A stretch of 16,692 bases of DNA from NCBI GenBank assembly GCA_046154185.1, contig JBJXGE010000028.1, positions 1 to 16,692 of the forward strand, written 5' to 3'. Each line of letters opens with the position of its first letter. Position 1 is the first letter of the stretch. A program made the position numbers and the translations under genes. The stretch is from JBJXGE01 sp046154185. GTDB lineage: Bacteria > Planctomycetota > UBA8108 > UBA1146 > JAJFFE01. Shown here in pieces: positions 1 to 8,556 of the stretch. The notes beneath the pieces were generated by a model. The model made no database searches. It was not told where the DNA came from and saw only the letters and a program-made list of their open reading frames with translations.

Positions 1-40
1 GACGGCCGCCGACATCACGCATGGTTTCTTTAAACTCTGA

Positions 41-155
41 GGGCCTGAAAGGCCCGTCGGGTTATAGCCCGGGGTTGACCGGCAGGGTCGGTCCGCCGGC
101 CCGGCCGGTCTACCCCGGGTCAGGGCAAGGAACCGTTCCGGCCTGCAAGGCCGGA
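41..155. repeat. Tandem GC-rich hairpins, probable dispersed intergenic repeat (REP-like)
   Basis: Three inverted repeats lie close together. The first pairs 41-46 (GGGCCT) with 50-55 around a GAA loop. The second is a long stem, 68-82 against 105-119, with 14 of 15 positions paired (CCCGGGGTTGACCGG with CCGGTCTACCCCGGG). The third pairs 137-144 (TCCGGCCT) with 148-155 perfectly around GCA. No protein family fits the open frame that crosses this block. Tandem hairpins of this kind are typical of repeated intergenic elements, sometimes mobilised by REP-associated transposases. Only one copy is visible, so the repeat status is inferred; a structured RNA or the end of an element starting left of the window is also possible. 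Confidence 0.5.
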
Positions 156-451
156 GGAGAATCCTCGTCTCACGTCGTTAACGCGCCGCGTGCGCGATTT
201 CGGAGACGTCGCCTAGAACTGCGCACTCTCCATTCCATGAACGGCGGAACAGAATAGAGCGCGACGGGCGCGGCGCACGATCGCTGGGGGAGATCGTGTG
301 TGACAGCCGCGGCCCGCGCGCTCTGAGTGCCGCGGGGTGGGAAGCAGATGGTGTGCCGATGGGGCGTGACGGCGTAACTCGTGGAATCGTTGTTGGCGTG
401 AGCGGCGATGCGACCGTCCGCATCCGGACGATCCGCCGCAGATCGACCGGT
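156..451. other. Non-coding stretch downstream of the nagZ-like gene
   Basis: No convincing gene is seen; open frames here are arginine-rich, as expected for antisense frames in GC-rich DNA. Two small inverted repeats are present: 276-282 with 292-298 (CACGATC/GATCGTG, 9-nt loop), and 415-420 with 425-430 (CGTCCG/CGGACG, 4-nt loop). The second lies 21 nt past the stop codon of the leftward nagZ-like gene and could stop or stabilise that transcript. Neither is followed by a T tract on the minus strand, so neither is called as an intrinsic terminator. Confidence 0.4.
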
Positions 452-1939
452 TCAGGTCGTAAGCCGTTTGACCGCGGCGAGTTGATGCACCGGGCGAAAT
501 CCGTAGGCGCCGACGACCGCGTTCGGTCTGCGCGTCGGCAGCGCGACGATGTCACCGTCTTCGCCAAGGAGCAGAAACACGACGCGCGGATGCCATTCGA
601 CGCATTGCCGGACGAGGTCGAGGCGTTGCGGCGAAAAACGCGCGCGAAACACGGCGACCAGCAACACATCGACGTCGCTCGCCGCCGCCGCCGTCGCGAG
701 GCGCGCGAAATCCTCCGGCTGTGGCTCGGTCGGGTACGCGAGACTCCGCGCCCGCGGGCCGAAACCCGCGGCGAGCGCTTCGAGCGTCTCGCCGCGCAGC
801 GGATCTTCGACGAGGGTCGCGCTCTTGAGGGTCGGCAACAGCAACAAGACACGCGCGTCGGCGGCGATCGGTACGACTCGCTCCGGATCGCGCAACACGG
901 CGCAAGCGGATTCCGCAATCTTGCGCGCGATGTCCGCTCCATCGGCAGCGTGATCTGGCTCCGCTTGAAGCCGCTCGAGTTGAATGTCGCTTCGCGCCGC
1001 CTGGGTGTCGTCGAGTTTCGCGAACCACTTCATCGCACTCGCATGTGCGACGCGCTGGAGCTCCGGATCGGTCGAGACGCACAACGCGTTGTGACCGGCG
1101 GCGAGGGTACCGTGCACGACCTCGGCGAAGGACGAATGCCGGACGATCGCCCCCATTTCGAGATCGTCGGAGATGATGAGTCCCCGGAACTTCAAACGCC
1201 CGCGCAAGAGTTCGATCACATGCGGCGACAAAGTCGCGGGACGATCCGCATCGATCGCGGTGTAGCGCGCGTGACTCGTCATCACGAGTCCGGCGCCGGC
1301 ACGAATACCTGCGCGGAACGGCGCGAGTTGTCGTTGCGTCACCGGCTCCGTGACAATCGGCAATTCGAAATGACTATCGATTCTCGCTGCGCCGAGCCCC
1401 GGAAAATGCTTGAGCGTCGAGTGCACGCCTGCGCGGCGATGGCCGCGCACCAGCGCGGCGGCGAGCGCCGCCGCCGCGTCCGCGTCGGCGCCAAACGAAC
1501 GATCGCCGATGCCCGGATTCTCGACGTGCGGCGCGAGATCAACGCACGGCGCCAAGTTGACGTCGATCCCGATCGCGCGCAACTCAGTTCCCGACGCGAA
1601 CCCCTGCCGTTCGGCGAGCGCGACCGCGCCGGCGAGGTCGCGGCGCGCGATCGCGCCGAGCGCGGCGTTGCCGGGAAATAGCGTCAACTCGCTCGTGAAG
1701 CGGACGACGCGGCCGCCTTCTTGATCGACGGCGACATGCAGCGCCGCGCCGCACACCGCGCGCAGCTCACCGATGAGCGCTGCGACTTGCGCGCGGTTTT
1801 CGATATTGCGGCCGAAGAGCACAATGCCGCCCGGTCGAAGTTCAGTGAGGAGCGCCCGCGTCGGCGCGTCGACCATCGGGCCGGGAATGCCGATCCACAG
1901 GCGCGATCCGGCGCGTCTGCGCGCGTCGTCGGGCGTCAT
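452..1939 (-). CDS. nagZ: NagZ-type beta-N-acetylhexosaminidase, glycoside hydrolase family 3
   Basis: This 495-residue protein has the GH3 TIM-barrel motifs of NagZ enzymes, which remove N-acetylglucosamine from muropeptides or chitooligosaccharides. Visible motifs are LFGRNIENR (41-49), DQEGGRVVRF (72-81), KHFPG (177-181), the Asp188-Ser-His190 dyad used as general acid/base in NagZ, and ISDDLEM (256-262), which holds the nucleophile aspartate. The usual KHFPGHG reads KHFPGLG here, so the histidine after PG is lost but the DSH dyad is kept. One-domain NagZ is about 340 residues; the extra part (about 340-495) looks like an alpha/beta GH3 C-terminal domain. There is no signal peptide, so it is probably cytoplasmic. 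The ATG at 1939 is chosen because it overlaps the symporter stop codon (ATGA) and the family homology starts just after it. It is last in a leftward operon. Confidence 0.92.
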   Translation of the reverse strand: MTPDDARRRAGSRLWIGIPGPMVDAPTRALLTELRPGGIVLFGRNIENRAQVAALIGELRAVCGAALHVAVDQEGGRVVRFTSELTLFPGNAALGAIARRDLAGAVALAERQGFASGTELRAIGIDVNLAPCVDLAPHVENPGIGDRSFGADADAAAALAAALVRGHRRAGVHSTLKHFPGLGAARIDSHFELPIVTEPVTQRQLAPFRAGIRAGAGLVMTSHARYTAIDADRPATLSPHVIELLRGRLKFRGLIISDDLEMGAIVRHSSFAEVVHGTLAAGHNALCVSTDPELQRVAHASAMKWFAKLDDTQAARSDIQLERLQAEPDHAADGADIARKIAESACAVLRDPERVVPIAADARVLLLLPTLKSATLVEDPLRGETLEALAAGFGPRARSLAYPTEPQPEDFARLATAAAASDVDVLLVAVFRARFSPQRLDLVRQCVEWHPRVVFLLLGEDGDIVALPTRRPNAVVGAYGFRPVHQLAAVKRLTT

Positions 1940-3465
1940 GTTTTGCCACCTGCGCGCGCGCGCGCCGGCGTTCCGGTCGCCGCTGCGATTCCGTACGCGA
2001 ACGTCGCGCTGATGACAATCCACCACGGCCACGCGACGAGGACCTCTCCGAAAAATGGTTTCTGTAGCGCGAGCCCGACGCCGATGAGCGCGCCGCCCAC
2101 GAGCGCCAGATTGACGCTGAGACTCGATCCACGATCGCGTGTGAGAATGCCGAGCAGAAACACACCGAGGAGTCCGCCGAAGAAAATCGAGATCGAGAAC
2201 AGCGCCATCTCGATGACATCGAACTCTTTGGCTTTGAAGTTGTGGTAGTAATAATCCGCGAGCACCGCCGAGCCGATGAGGAGCGCCGTCACACCGAGCG
2301 AGCAATATCGTATGACGGCCACGCCGCGCGCGGTCGCGATGCGTTTCGGGACCAAGTCGGTGGCGATCGTCGTGGCGAGCGCGCAAATTGCGCTCGAGAG
2401 GCTCGACATCGCGACGGCGAAAAGTCCCGCGAACAACAAGCCGCGCAGACCGCTCGGCAACTCGTGCATGGCGAAGATCGGAAAGATCCGTGGGTGGTCG
2501 CTGATGTCGTAGTTGAAGTTCGCCGGTTGCGAGTAGAACGCGGCGAGCGCGGTGCCAATCAAGAGGAACAACAGCGTGATGGGAAACGTGCACAGCCCCG
2601 ACGCGATGAGCGCGTGGCCGCCACGCCGTCCATCCCGCGTGGTGAGGAGGCGCTGCACCATATCGTGATCTGTCGCGTGCGTCGCCAGCGTGAGTGCGGC
2701 GCCTCCGATCAACGCGACCCAAAACGGTGTCGCCTTGGCGATGAAATTGTCGAAGAACGGCTCCATCGGCGGGAACTGGAAAACGCGCGTCTTGCCGTTT
2801 GCGCTCGCCCAATCGAGGACGCCGGCGAGCCCGCCATCCCAACGCGTCGCGACGACGTAGAGCGTCACCAACGCCGCCGTTAAGAGGACGCCGACTTGGA
2901 CGGCATCGGTCCAAATGACGGCGCGAATACCGCCGGTGAGCGTGTAGATGCCAACCACGACGCCGCAGATCACAATCGTCAATTTGAGATCAAGGCCGGT
3001 GACCACCGCAAAGGCGAGCCCGGCGATGAAAAGTCGAACACCCGATGCCAGCAGTCGACCGAGGACGAAACACAACGCAGTTCCTTGTCGCGCGCCGGGC
3101 CCAAACCGCTGATCGATGAATCCGTAGACGGTCACGACGCCGAGCCGGTGGTAGAGCGGGATAAATGTGTACGCGATGAGGCACTTGCCAACGAGCGCGC
3201 CGAACGCGAATTGTAGATATCCCCAATCGCGGAGATATCCGAATTCCGGCACGCTGATGAAAGTCGCGGCCGACAACTCGGTGCCGATCATCGACAGCAC
3301 GACGACCCAAACGGAGAAGTTGCGTTTGCCGAGTGTCAGATCGTCCGCGCTCTGATGCCCGCGTCCGGCCCAAATGCCAACATAGAGCACCAGTGCGGCG
3401 TAGGCGGCAATGACGATCCAGTCGAGTGCATCGAGCTGCGGCATGCGCGTAGGATACGCGTTCAT
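1936..3465 (-). CDS. Sodium:solute symporter (SSS family)
   Basis: This is a 509-residue inner-membrane protein with about 13 hydrophobic segments. It carries SSS-family marks: GTELSAATFISVPEFGY (61-77) in the first core helix region, TGGIRAVIWTDAVQ (177-190), and the serine-rich GLFAVAMSSLSSAICA segment (347-362), where family members bind sodium. The family couples sodium influx to uptake of sugars, amino acids or other solutes; the substrate cannot be read from the sequence. Its stop overlaps the start of the nagZ-like gene by 4 nt, and the VWA gene ends 35 nt upstream, so the three genes are probably co-transcribed. The pairing with NagZ suggests an amino-sugar or muropeptide-derived substrate, which is inference. 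Neither the ATG at 3465 nor the internal ATG at 3444 has a clear ribosome binding site. Confidence 0.95.
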   Translation of the reverse strand: MNAYPTRMPQLDALDWIVIAAYAALVLYVGIWAGRGHQSADDLTLGKRNFSVWVVVLSMIGTELSAATFISVPEFGYLRDWGYLQFAFGALVGKCLIAYTFIPLYHRLGVVTVYGFIDQRFGPGARQGTALCFVLGRLLASGVRLFIAGLAFAVVTGLDLKLTIVICGVVVGIYTLTGGIRAVIWTDAVQVGVLLTAALVTLYVVATRWDGGLAGVLDWASANGKTRVFQFPPMEPFFDNFIAKATPFWVALIGGAALTLATHATDHDMVQRLLTTRDGRRGGHALIASGLCTFPITLLFLLIGTALAAFYSQPANFNYDISDHPRIFPIFAMHELPSGLRGLLFAGLFAVAMSSLSSAICALATTIATDLVPKRIATARGVAVIRYCSLGVTALLIGSAVLADYYYHNFKAKEFDVIEMALFSISIFFGGLLGVFLLGILTRDRGSSLSVNLALVGGALIGVGLALQKPFFGEVLVAWPWWIVISATFAYGIAAATGTPARARAGGKT

Positions 3466-3500
3466 TTATTGGAAGAGAACCGCAGCTCGCGGTCGAGTCG

Positions 3501-5279
3501 CTATTCCTTGATCACCGTCGGCGACCCGCCGCCGTTTTGCTCCTGCAGTTTCGTGAGAAAACCGAGATCGGCGCCCTGGAAGCCGATGCACTGAATCTTG
3601 ACCCGGTGTCGCGCATTGAGTCCGCGAATTTTCTTGAGCAACCACTCGACGTCAGTCAGCGGGCGACCGCGTTCGTCGCTCGGGGCGCCGTCCGTGATGA
3701 AGTAAATGTGGCTATAGGGTGGACGCCAGTTCGGCGGCGCGCCTTTCGGCGGCGCGAAAGCTTCTTCAAACGCTTTGTCGACAAATGTCTGATTGCGCGC
3801 GGTGAGATCGTCGACCCAGGACTCGACTTTCTTGTCGATCGGGTGATCGAGTTTGCCTTGCTTCGACATCTTCGCCAACATCGGCAGCGACTTTGTCTTT
3901 TTGCCGACGACCGCCGCGACGCTCGCGTTCATGTCGGACGTGCTGTTGAAGGTCAGAATATTGTAGAGCACGCCCGTCTTGAGTGCCGTCAGAAATTCCT
4001 TGGTATGCGTCTTGAGCAACGCCATTCGATCCGGCCCATTGGGAGACTTCATGCTGCCGGACGTGTCGACGATGACCAAGAATTTCGAGCTTTTGACTTC
4101 CAGGCCGAACAGTTTTGGCACTTCCCGGTCGGCGTCATCCTTAGCGACCGAAGTGCCTGGCTTCTCACCGGAATCTTCATCGTCATCATCATCGTCGTCC
4201 TCGGCGTCGGTCGGGATCGGGCGGACCTCCGTGAAGTCGAACCCAGCCAGGGTTGCGTTCGGGCCGACGTGGGAGGACCAGAATTCGTTCCACTCCTGAT
4301 GCCAGACAATCTTCGTGCGGCCAGTCCATGCTCTGAGTTTGCCGATGACCGTCCACCAATTCGCAAACTGCGACGTCGTCGTATCGTTGGCGTCATCCTT
4401 TTTTTGCGAGCGCACTTCGAGTCGCCCTAGAATCGCCACCATCTCGGTGACGAACGGCGCCAGCGTCGCGTTGATCTGCGTCTTGTCACGCGACCGGTAG
4501 ACCTCGTTCATCACGTGATCGAGCAGTTCCAGCAGCGGGTCGAGCGTCGCCGATTCCGGTTGCGTGGCGAGCATTGAGACCGCTTCGCCCGTGCCGACCT
4601 TGCCTTCATTTTTGAGTTCGCGCAACCAATGGCGCTCACTCGTCAACATCTCGGCGATCGCCGTGACGAATTGCGCGCGCTCGGCATCCGGCGCGTCGTG
4701 CAGTAATCCCGGCAAGGCTTGCAGGACGATTTGCCGCCGCAGCGCGGTCACATCCGATTCATTGCGACCCTCGCGCGATGCCTCGCCCTTGATTCGTTCA
4801 GCAACGCGCCAGAGCGAGAGCAGCTCCTCGCGAAACTGCGGTAATTGGTCGGCCGGGAGTTTTCTCAACTTCTCCGGCACGCGGTCGAAAAACGCGGACG
4901 CGAAAATCGGGTTCTGCGCCGGATCGACGAGATCGGCGAAGCGCAGCACGGCGCGCAACTGCTCGATGAAACTCGCCGGCGCGTCGTCGGCCGCGAATTC
5001 CTTGGCGAGGGCAAGCTGAATGGCGCGGTCGAGATCTTTGTAGAGTTGCTCTTCGACGCCGTTCTTACGCCCGTTTGAATTCTGTTGCCGATAGTCGGCA
5101 GTGATTTTGGCGAGAACTTTTTGAATTTCCGACCAAGCCGTCTGGTCCACGTTGTCCCAGTCGATCGGCTTCGGCGGGTCTTGCGTGAAAAACAGCTCCT
5201 GCGCGAACGAGTCGCTTCGCGCGCCGACCGCCACGATCCCCAAGCATAGGAACAGAACGACCAACCGATGAGCAGCCAT
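3501..5279 (-). CDS. Secreted von Willebrand factor A domain protein
   Basis: This 592-residue protein opens with a likely signal peptide (hydrophobic core about 6-19, possible cleavage near 26-27), so it is probably exported. Residues 30-350 are mostly helical and unrecognised. A run of seven aspartates (361-367) lies in a low-complexity acidic linker (358-383). The C-terminal 400-592 is a VWA domain with a metal-ion-dependent adhesion site: DTSGS at 405-409, a candidate threonine at 498, and FITDGAPSD with Asp530. Such domains bind protein partners through a divalent metal. The start is supported by GAGAGG (5285-5290 on the plus strand) 5 nt before the ATG. It is first in the leftward operon with the symporter and nagZ. 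Its molecular partner is unknown. Confidence 0.9.
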   Translation of the reverse strand: MAAHRLVVLFLCLGIVAVGARSDSFAQELFFTQDPPKPIDWDNVDQTAWSEIQKVLAKITADYRQQNSNGRKNGVEEQLYKDLDRAIQLALAKEFAADDAPASFIEQLRAVLRFADLVDPAQNPIFASAFFDRVPEKLRKLPADQLPQFREELLSLWRVAERIKGEASREGRNESDVTALRRQIVLQALPGLLHDAPDAERAQFVTAIAEMLTSERHWLRELKNEGKVGTGEAVSMLATQPESATLDPLLELLDHVMNEVYRSRDKTQINATLAPFVTEMVAILGRLEVRSQKKDDANDTTTSQFANWWTVIGKLRAWTGRTKIVWHQEWNEFWSSHVGPNATLAGFDFTEVRPIPTDAEDDDDDDDEDSGEKPGTSVAKDDADREVPKLFGLEVKSSKFLVIVDTSGSMKSPNGPDRMALLKTHTKEFLTALKTGVLYNILTFNSTSDMNASVAAVVGKKTKSLPMLAKMSKQGKLDHPIDKKVESWVDDLTARNQTFVDKAFEEAFAPPKGAPPNWRPPYSHIYFITDGAPSDERGRPLTDVEWLLKKIRGLNARHRVKIQCIGFQGADLGFLTKLQEQNGGGSPTVIKE

Positions 5280-5364
5280 GGGCGCCTCTCGTTCGAGAAT
5301 TTCGTGCGGACGCTTCTACATGTCGTGAGTCGGCATATCGTAGTGCGCTGGCGCGACTACACCC

Positions 5365-5392
5365 CTTATGCCTGTCGTCGAATGGTACGCAA
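5365..5392 (-). promoter_or_regulatory. Weak candidate promoter for the VWA-symporter-nagZ operon
   Basis: On the minus strand, TTGCGT (5392-5387) and CATAAG (5370-5365) are separated by 16 bp and match the sigma-70 boxes in 3 and 4 of 6 positions. They lie about 85 nt upstream of the VWA start, in the 296-bp divergent gap that also serves lepA. The match is weak; another position is quite possible. Confidence 0.2.
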
Positions 5393-5511
5393 TCACGAAC
5401 GAATCGTTGGCGCTGCGTTCGAAATCGCGGACGCTCCGGAAACGGCGCAAATTCACCGCGTTCTCGAGAATTGTCAAGGGGACCCGGCCGCGCTCGGCGA
5501 TCGAGTTGGGC

Positions 5512-5539
5512 TTGCGGTGCCGACACTCGCTTATATGAT
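5512..5539 (+). promoter_or_regulatory. Candidate sigma-70 promoter of lepA-hemW
   Basis: TTGCGG (5512-5517) and TATGAT (5534-5539) are separated by 16 bp. The -10 box matches TATAAT in 5 of 6 positions and stands out in GC-rich surroundings. Transcription would start near 5546 and leave a leader of about 30 nt before the lepA ATG. A short purine stretch, GTGAGG at 5566-5571, is 4 nt from that ATG and is a weak ribosome binding site. Confidence 0.5.
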
Positions 5540-5575
5540 TCTTCCCTCGACCGTCCCCCCGGCACGTGAGGCTTC

Positions 5576-7375
5576 ATGCAGCACATTCGCAACTTTTGTA
5601 TTATTGCGCACATCGATCACGGCAAGTCGACCCTCGCAGACCGGCTCATTCAAAAATGCGGCGGCGTCGTCGATCGCGAATTTCGCGATCAGATTCTCGA
5701 CACGATGGATATCGAGCGCGAACGTGGCATCACCATCAAGAGCAACTCGATCACGCTCAACTACCGGGCACGCGACGGCAAGGATTACCTTCTCAACCTG
5801 ATCGACACGCCGGGGCACGTCGACTTTTCGCACGAAGTTCGGCGCTCGCTCATGAGCTGCGACGGCGCGCTCATTTTGGTGGATGCCACGCAAGGCGTGG
5901 AGGCGCAAACCATCGCGAACTTGTACTTGGCGCTCGAGTACCACCTCGAGTTGCTGCCGATCATCAACAAGATCGATTTGCCCGCCGCCGACATCGAGCG
6001 CGCGCAGGAAGAAATCGACGCCGATCTCGGACTTGATCCGTTCTCGGCGATCCCGATCTCGGCGAAGCAAGGCATCGGGATCGAAGAAGTCCTCGAGGGC
6101 ATCGTCACCAAGCTGCCGCCGCCGACTGGCGATCCCAAAGCACCGTTGCGCGCGCTGATTTTCGACGCGTACTACGACTCCTATCGCGGCGCGATTCTTG
6201 TGTGCCGCATTAAGGACGGTTGCGTGCGGGCCGGCATGCCGATCCATTTCATGCACACGGGCAAAGACTACGTCGTCGAAGAAGTGGGGCTCAGCCAATT
6301 GCGGCGCGTCAAATGCGAGGAGCTGTCGGCCGGCGCCGTGGGCTACATCATCGCGGGCGTGAAGATGATTCGTGACATCAATATTGGCGACACGCTCACT
6401 GAGCGCGATCGGCCGGCGCCGGAGCCGATCCCCGGTTACAAGCCCGCGAAGCCGGTCGTGTTCTCGTCGATCTATCCGGTCGGCACCGACGAATACGAGG
6501 AGCTGACGCGCGCGCTCGAGAAGCTCTCGATCAACGACGCGGCGCTGACTTACCAGAAAGACGCGTCGGCGGCGCTGGGATTCGGCTATCGCTGTGGGTT
6601 TCTCGGCTTGCTGCACCTCGATGTCGTGCAGGAACGTTTGCTGCGCGAATTCGGAATGTCGCTCATCCTGTCGGCGCCTTCGGTGCAGTATCGCGTCACG
6701 TACACGAACGGGCAGGAAGTTGTCATCGACAACCCATCGAACTGGCCGAGCCCCAACGAGATTACGGAAGTGCGCGAGCCATACATCCGAGCGACCATCA
6801 TGGTGCCCGAGACCTATGTCGGCGCGGTCATGGAGCTTTGTCGCGAGAATCGCGCCGCAAACCTATCGATGAATTACTTGGCCGCGAAACGCATCGAGGT
6901 CGTGAGTGAGATGCCGCTCGCCGAAGTGTTGTTCGAGTTTTACGATCGTCTCAAGAACTGCACGCGCGGCTACGGCTCGTTTGACTACGACGAACTCGAT
7001 TATCGGCCGGGCGACATCGTCAAAGTCGACATCATGGTCAACCACGAGAAAGTCGATGCGCTGTCGTATTTGGTGCACGCCGAGAAGGCGCGCACGCGCG
7101 CGTTACATTATTGCGAGCAACTCGCGAAAGTGATCCCACGCCATCAGTTCAAGATTCCGATCCAAGGTTCGATCGGTTCCAACGTGATTGCCCGCTCCAA
7201 TATCGGCGCGTTCCGCAAGGATGTGACTGCCAAGTGCTACGGCGGCGATATCACTCGCAAGCGCAAGTTGCTCGACAAGCAGAAGAAGGGCAAAGAGAAG
7301 ATGAAGATGGTCGGCAACGTCGAGATTCCGCAGGAAGCGTTTATCGCCGTATTGCGCACCGACAAGGATCAATGA
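5576..7375 (+). CDS. lepA: Elongation factor 4 (LepA), ribosome-associated GTPase
   Basis: The 599-residue product is a full-length LepA/EF4, a translational GTPase that acts on the ribosome, where it has been linked to back-translocation and 30S subunit biogenesis. All G motifs are present: AHIDHGKST (11-19), ERERGITIKS (47-56), DTPGH (77-81), NKID (131-134) and SAK (162-164). The EF-G-like domains and the LepA-specific C-terminal domain follow, with a lysine-rich end, KRKLLDKQKKGKEKMK, typical of LepA. It begins MQHIRNFCIIAHIDHG, the standard LepA start, so the ATG at 5576 is secure. Its stop codon overlaps the hemW start by 4 nt (ATGA), which indicates translational coupling. Confidence 0.98.
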   Translation: MQHIRNFCIIAHIDHGKSTLADRLIQKCGGVVDREFRDQILDTMDIERERGITIKSNSITLNYRARDGKDYLLNLIDTPGHVDFSHEVRRSLMSCDGALILVDATQGVEAQTIANLYLALEYHLELLPIINKIDLPAADIERAQEEIDADLGLDPFSAIPISAKQGIGIEEVLEGIVTKLPPPTGDPKAPLRALIFDAYYDSYRGAILVCRIKDGCVRAGMPIHFMHTGKDYVVEEVGLSQLRRVKCEELSAGAVGYIIAGVKMIRDINIGDTLTERDRPAPEPIPGYKPAKPVVFSSIYPVGTDEYEELTRALEKLSINDAALTYQKDASAALGFGYRCGFLGLLHLDVVQERLLREFGMSLILSAPSVQYRVTYTNGQEVVIDNPSNWPSPNEITEVREPYIRATIMVPETYVGAVMELCRENRAANLSMNYLAAKRIEVVSEMPLAEVLFEFYDRLKNCTRGYGSFDYDELDYRPGDIVKVDIMVNHEKVDALSYLVHAEKARTRALHYCEQLAKVIPRHQFKIPIQGSIGSNVIARSNIGAFRKDVTAKCYGGDITRKRKLLDKQKKGKEKMKMVGNVEIPQEAFIAVLRTDKDQ

Positions 7376-8547
7376 GCGCCGCGGGCGCACTCGTTTCCCG
7401 CGACGGCGCGCGGCGGTGCGCCGGACTGTACGTGCACTATCCATTCTGCTCGGCGATTTGTCCCTACTGCGATTTTGCGGTCGTGAAGGGTGGCGCCAAC
7501 GCGCGTTCGCAGCTCTACGCGGCGCTGCGTGCCGAGCTGGAACTCATCGAGTGGCCTTTTGAGATCGACACCATCTATTTCGGCGGCGGCACACCTTCGC
7601 TACTGGCGCCGGATGATCTCGCCGCGCTCCTCGCCGGCATCCGTGCACGACTCAGGATCGCGCCGTCGGCGCGGGTGTTTCTCGAAGCGAATCCGGAGGA
7701 CGTCAACGAGCAGTCGGTAGCCGCTTGGCGAACGGTCGGCGTGCGGTTCTTGAGTCTCGGGATCCAGTCGCTCGATGCCGATGAACTGCGCTTTCTCGGT
7801 CGGCGTCACACGAGCGAAGGTGCGCGCGTCGCCGCGCGGACCGCGCTCGGCGGCGGATTTGAGACCGTCTCGATCGATCTCATGTTCGGATTGCCAGGGC
7901 AAACGCCAACCACTTGGCGGCGCAATCTCGCAGCGGCGGTCGCGCTCGCGCCGCAACACATCTCGTGTTATCAACTCACGGTGAAGAAGGGCACGCGGTT
8001 CGGCGTCGAGCGGGCGCGCGGGGCGCTCGTCGAGATGCCGGACGACGAACAGGGGCAACACTTCGAGCTGACACACGAAGTGCTCGAGTCGAACGGGTAT
8101 CGGGCCTACGAAGTCTCCAACTTTGCGCGCGCGCCTCAACACGAGTCGGCGCACAACACGAAGTACTGGGATCACACGCCGTATCTCGGTCTCGGCCCTT
8201 CGGCGCATTCTTTCGATGGCCGCCGACGGTGGTGGAACGCGCGTGCGCGCGGCGACTATGAGGCCCGGCTCAAACGCGGCGAACGACCGATTGAAGGCAG
8301 TGAGACGCTCGAGCGGCGGGACCTGGCGCTCGAGGAAGTGATGTTGCGACTGCGCACGACGGCCGGCATCGATCTCGCCGGGTTCACGGCGCGTCATGGC
8401 ATCGATCTCGTCGCGCACAACCGCGTCGTTGTCGAACGTGGTGTCGAACGCGGTCATCTGCAAGTCGCCGACGGTCGCTTGCGCGCCACGCGCGTCGGAC
8501 TCGCGATAGCCGATGCGCTGGCGGCGCAGCTCCGTATCGAAGAATGA
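7372..8547 (+). CDS. hemW: HemW-type radical SAM protein (heme chaperone, HemN-like)
   Basis: This is a 391-residue radical SAM protein. The iron-sulfur cluster cysteines are in PFCSAICPYCDF (Cys26, Cys30, Cys33). FGGGTPS (70-76), the NPED block, GIQSLD, DLMFGLPGQT, the EVSNFA segment and HNTKYW follow; HNxxYW and the early CxxxCxxC spacing are typical of HemW. HemW was long annotated as oxygen-independent coproporphyrinogen III oxidase, but characterised members bind heme and act as chaperones rather than making it. The start is the ATG at 7372 that overlaps the lepA stop; the open frame extends further back inside lepA, but that part is not protein-like. The gene ends 9 bp from the convergent cstA stop. 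Confidence 0.93.
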   Translation: MSAAGALVSRDGARRCAGLYVHYPFCSAICPYCDFAVVKGGANARSQLYAALRAELELIEWPFEIDTIYFGGGTPSLLAPDDLAALLAGIRARLRIAPSARVFLEANPEDVNEQSVAAWRTVGVRFLSLGIQSLDADELRFLGRRHTSEGARVAARTALGGGFETVSIDLMFGLPGQTPTTWRRNLAAAVALAPQHISCYQLTVKKGTRFGVERARGALVEMPDDEQGQHFELTHEVLESNGYRAYEVSNFARAPQHESAHNTKYWDHTPYLGLGPSAHSFDGRRRWWNARARGDYEARLKRGERPIEGSETLERRDLALEEVMLRLRTTAGIDLAGFTARHGIDLVAHNRVVVERGVERGHLQVADGRLRATRVGLAIADALAAQLRIEE

Positions 8548-8556
8548 TGGCGACGA

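Noticed and set aside
21..257. Rightward 78-codon open frame at the left edge
   Set aside because: It is made up of the hairpin block and following arginine-rich sequence; no protein-like conservation pattern. The stretch is better read as a structured repeat.
296..1681. Rightward 461-codon frame opposite the nagZ-like gene
   Set aside because: Arginine-rich antisense shadow, as GC-rich genes commonly produce. The minus-strand frame has clear GH3 motifs.
1940..2914. Upstream extension of the nagZ-like frame inside the symporter gene
   Set aside because: The added 325 residues are an arginine-rich out-of-frame reading of the symporter. Homology begins just after the ATG at 1939.
5531..6616. 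Leftward 361-codon frame opposite lepA
   Set aside because: Antisense shadow; the lepA frame contains all GTPase motifs over the same bases.
7111..7371. Upstream extension of hemW into lepA
   Set aside because: The extra 87 residues are out-of-frame lepA; the ATG overlapping the lepA stop fits HemW length and operon structure.
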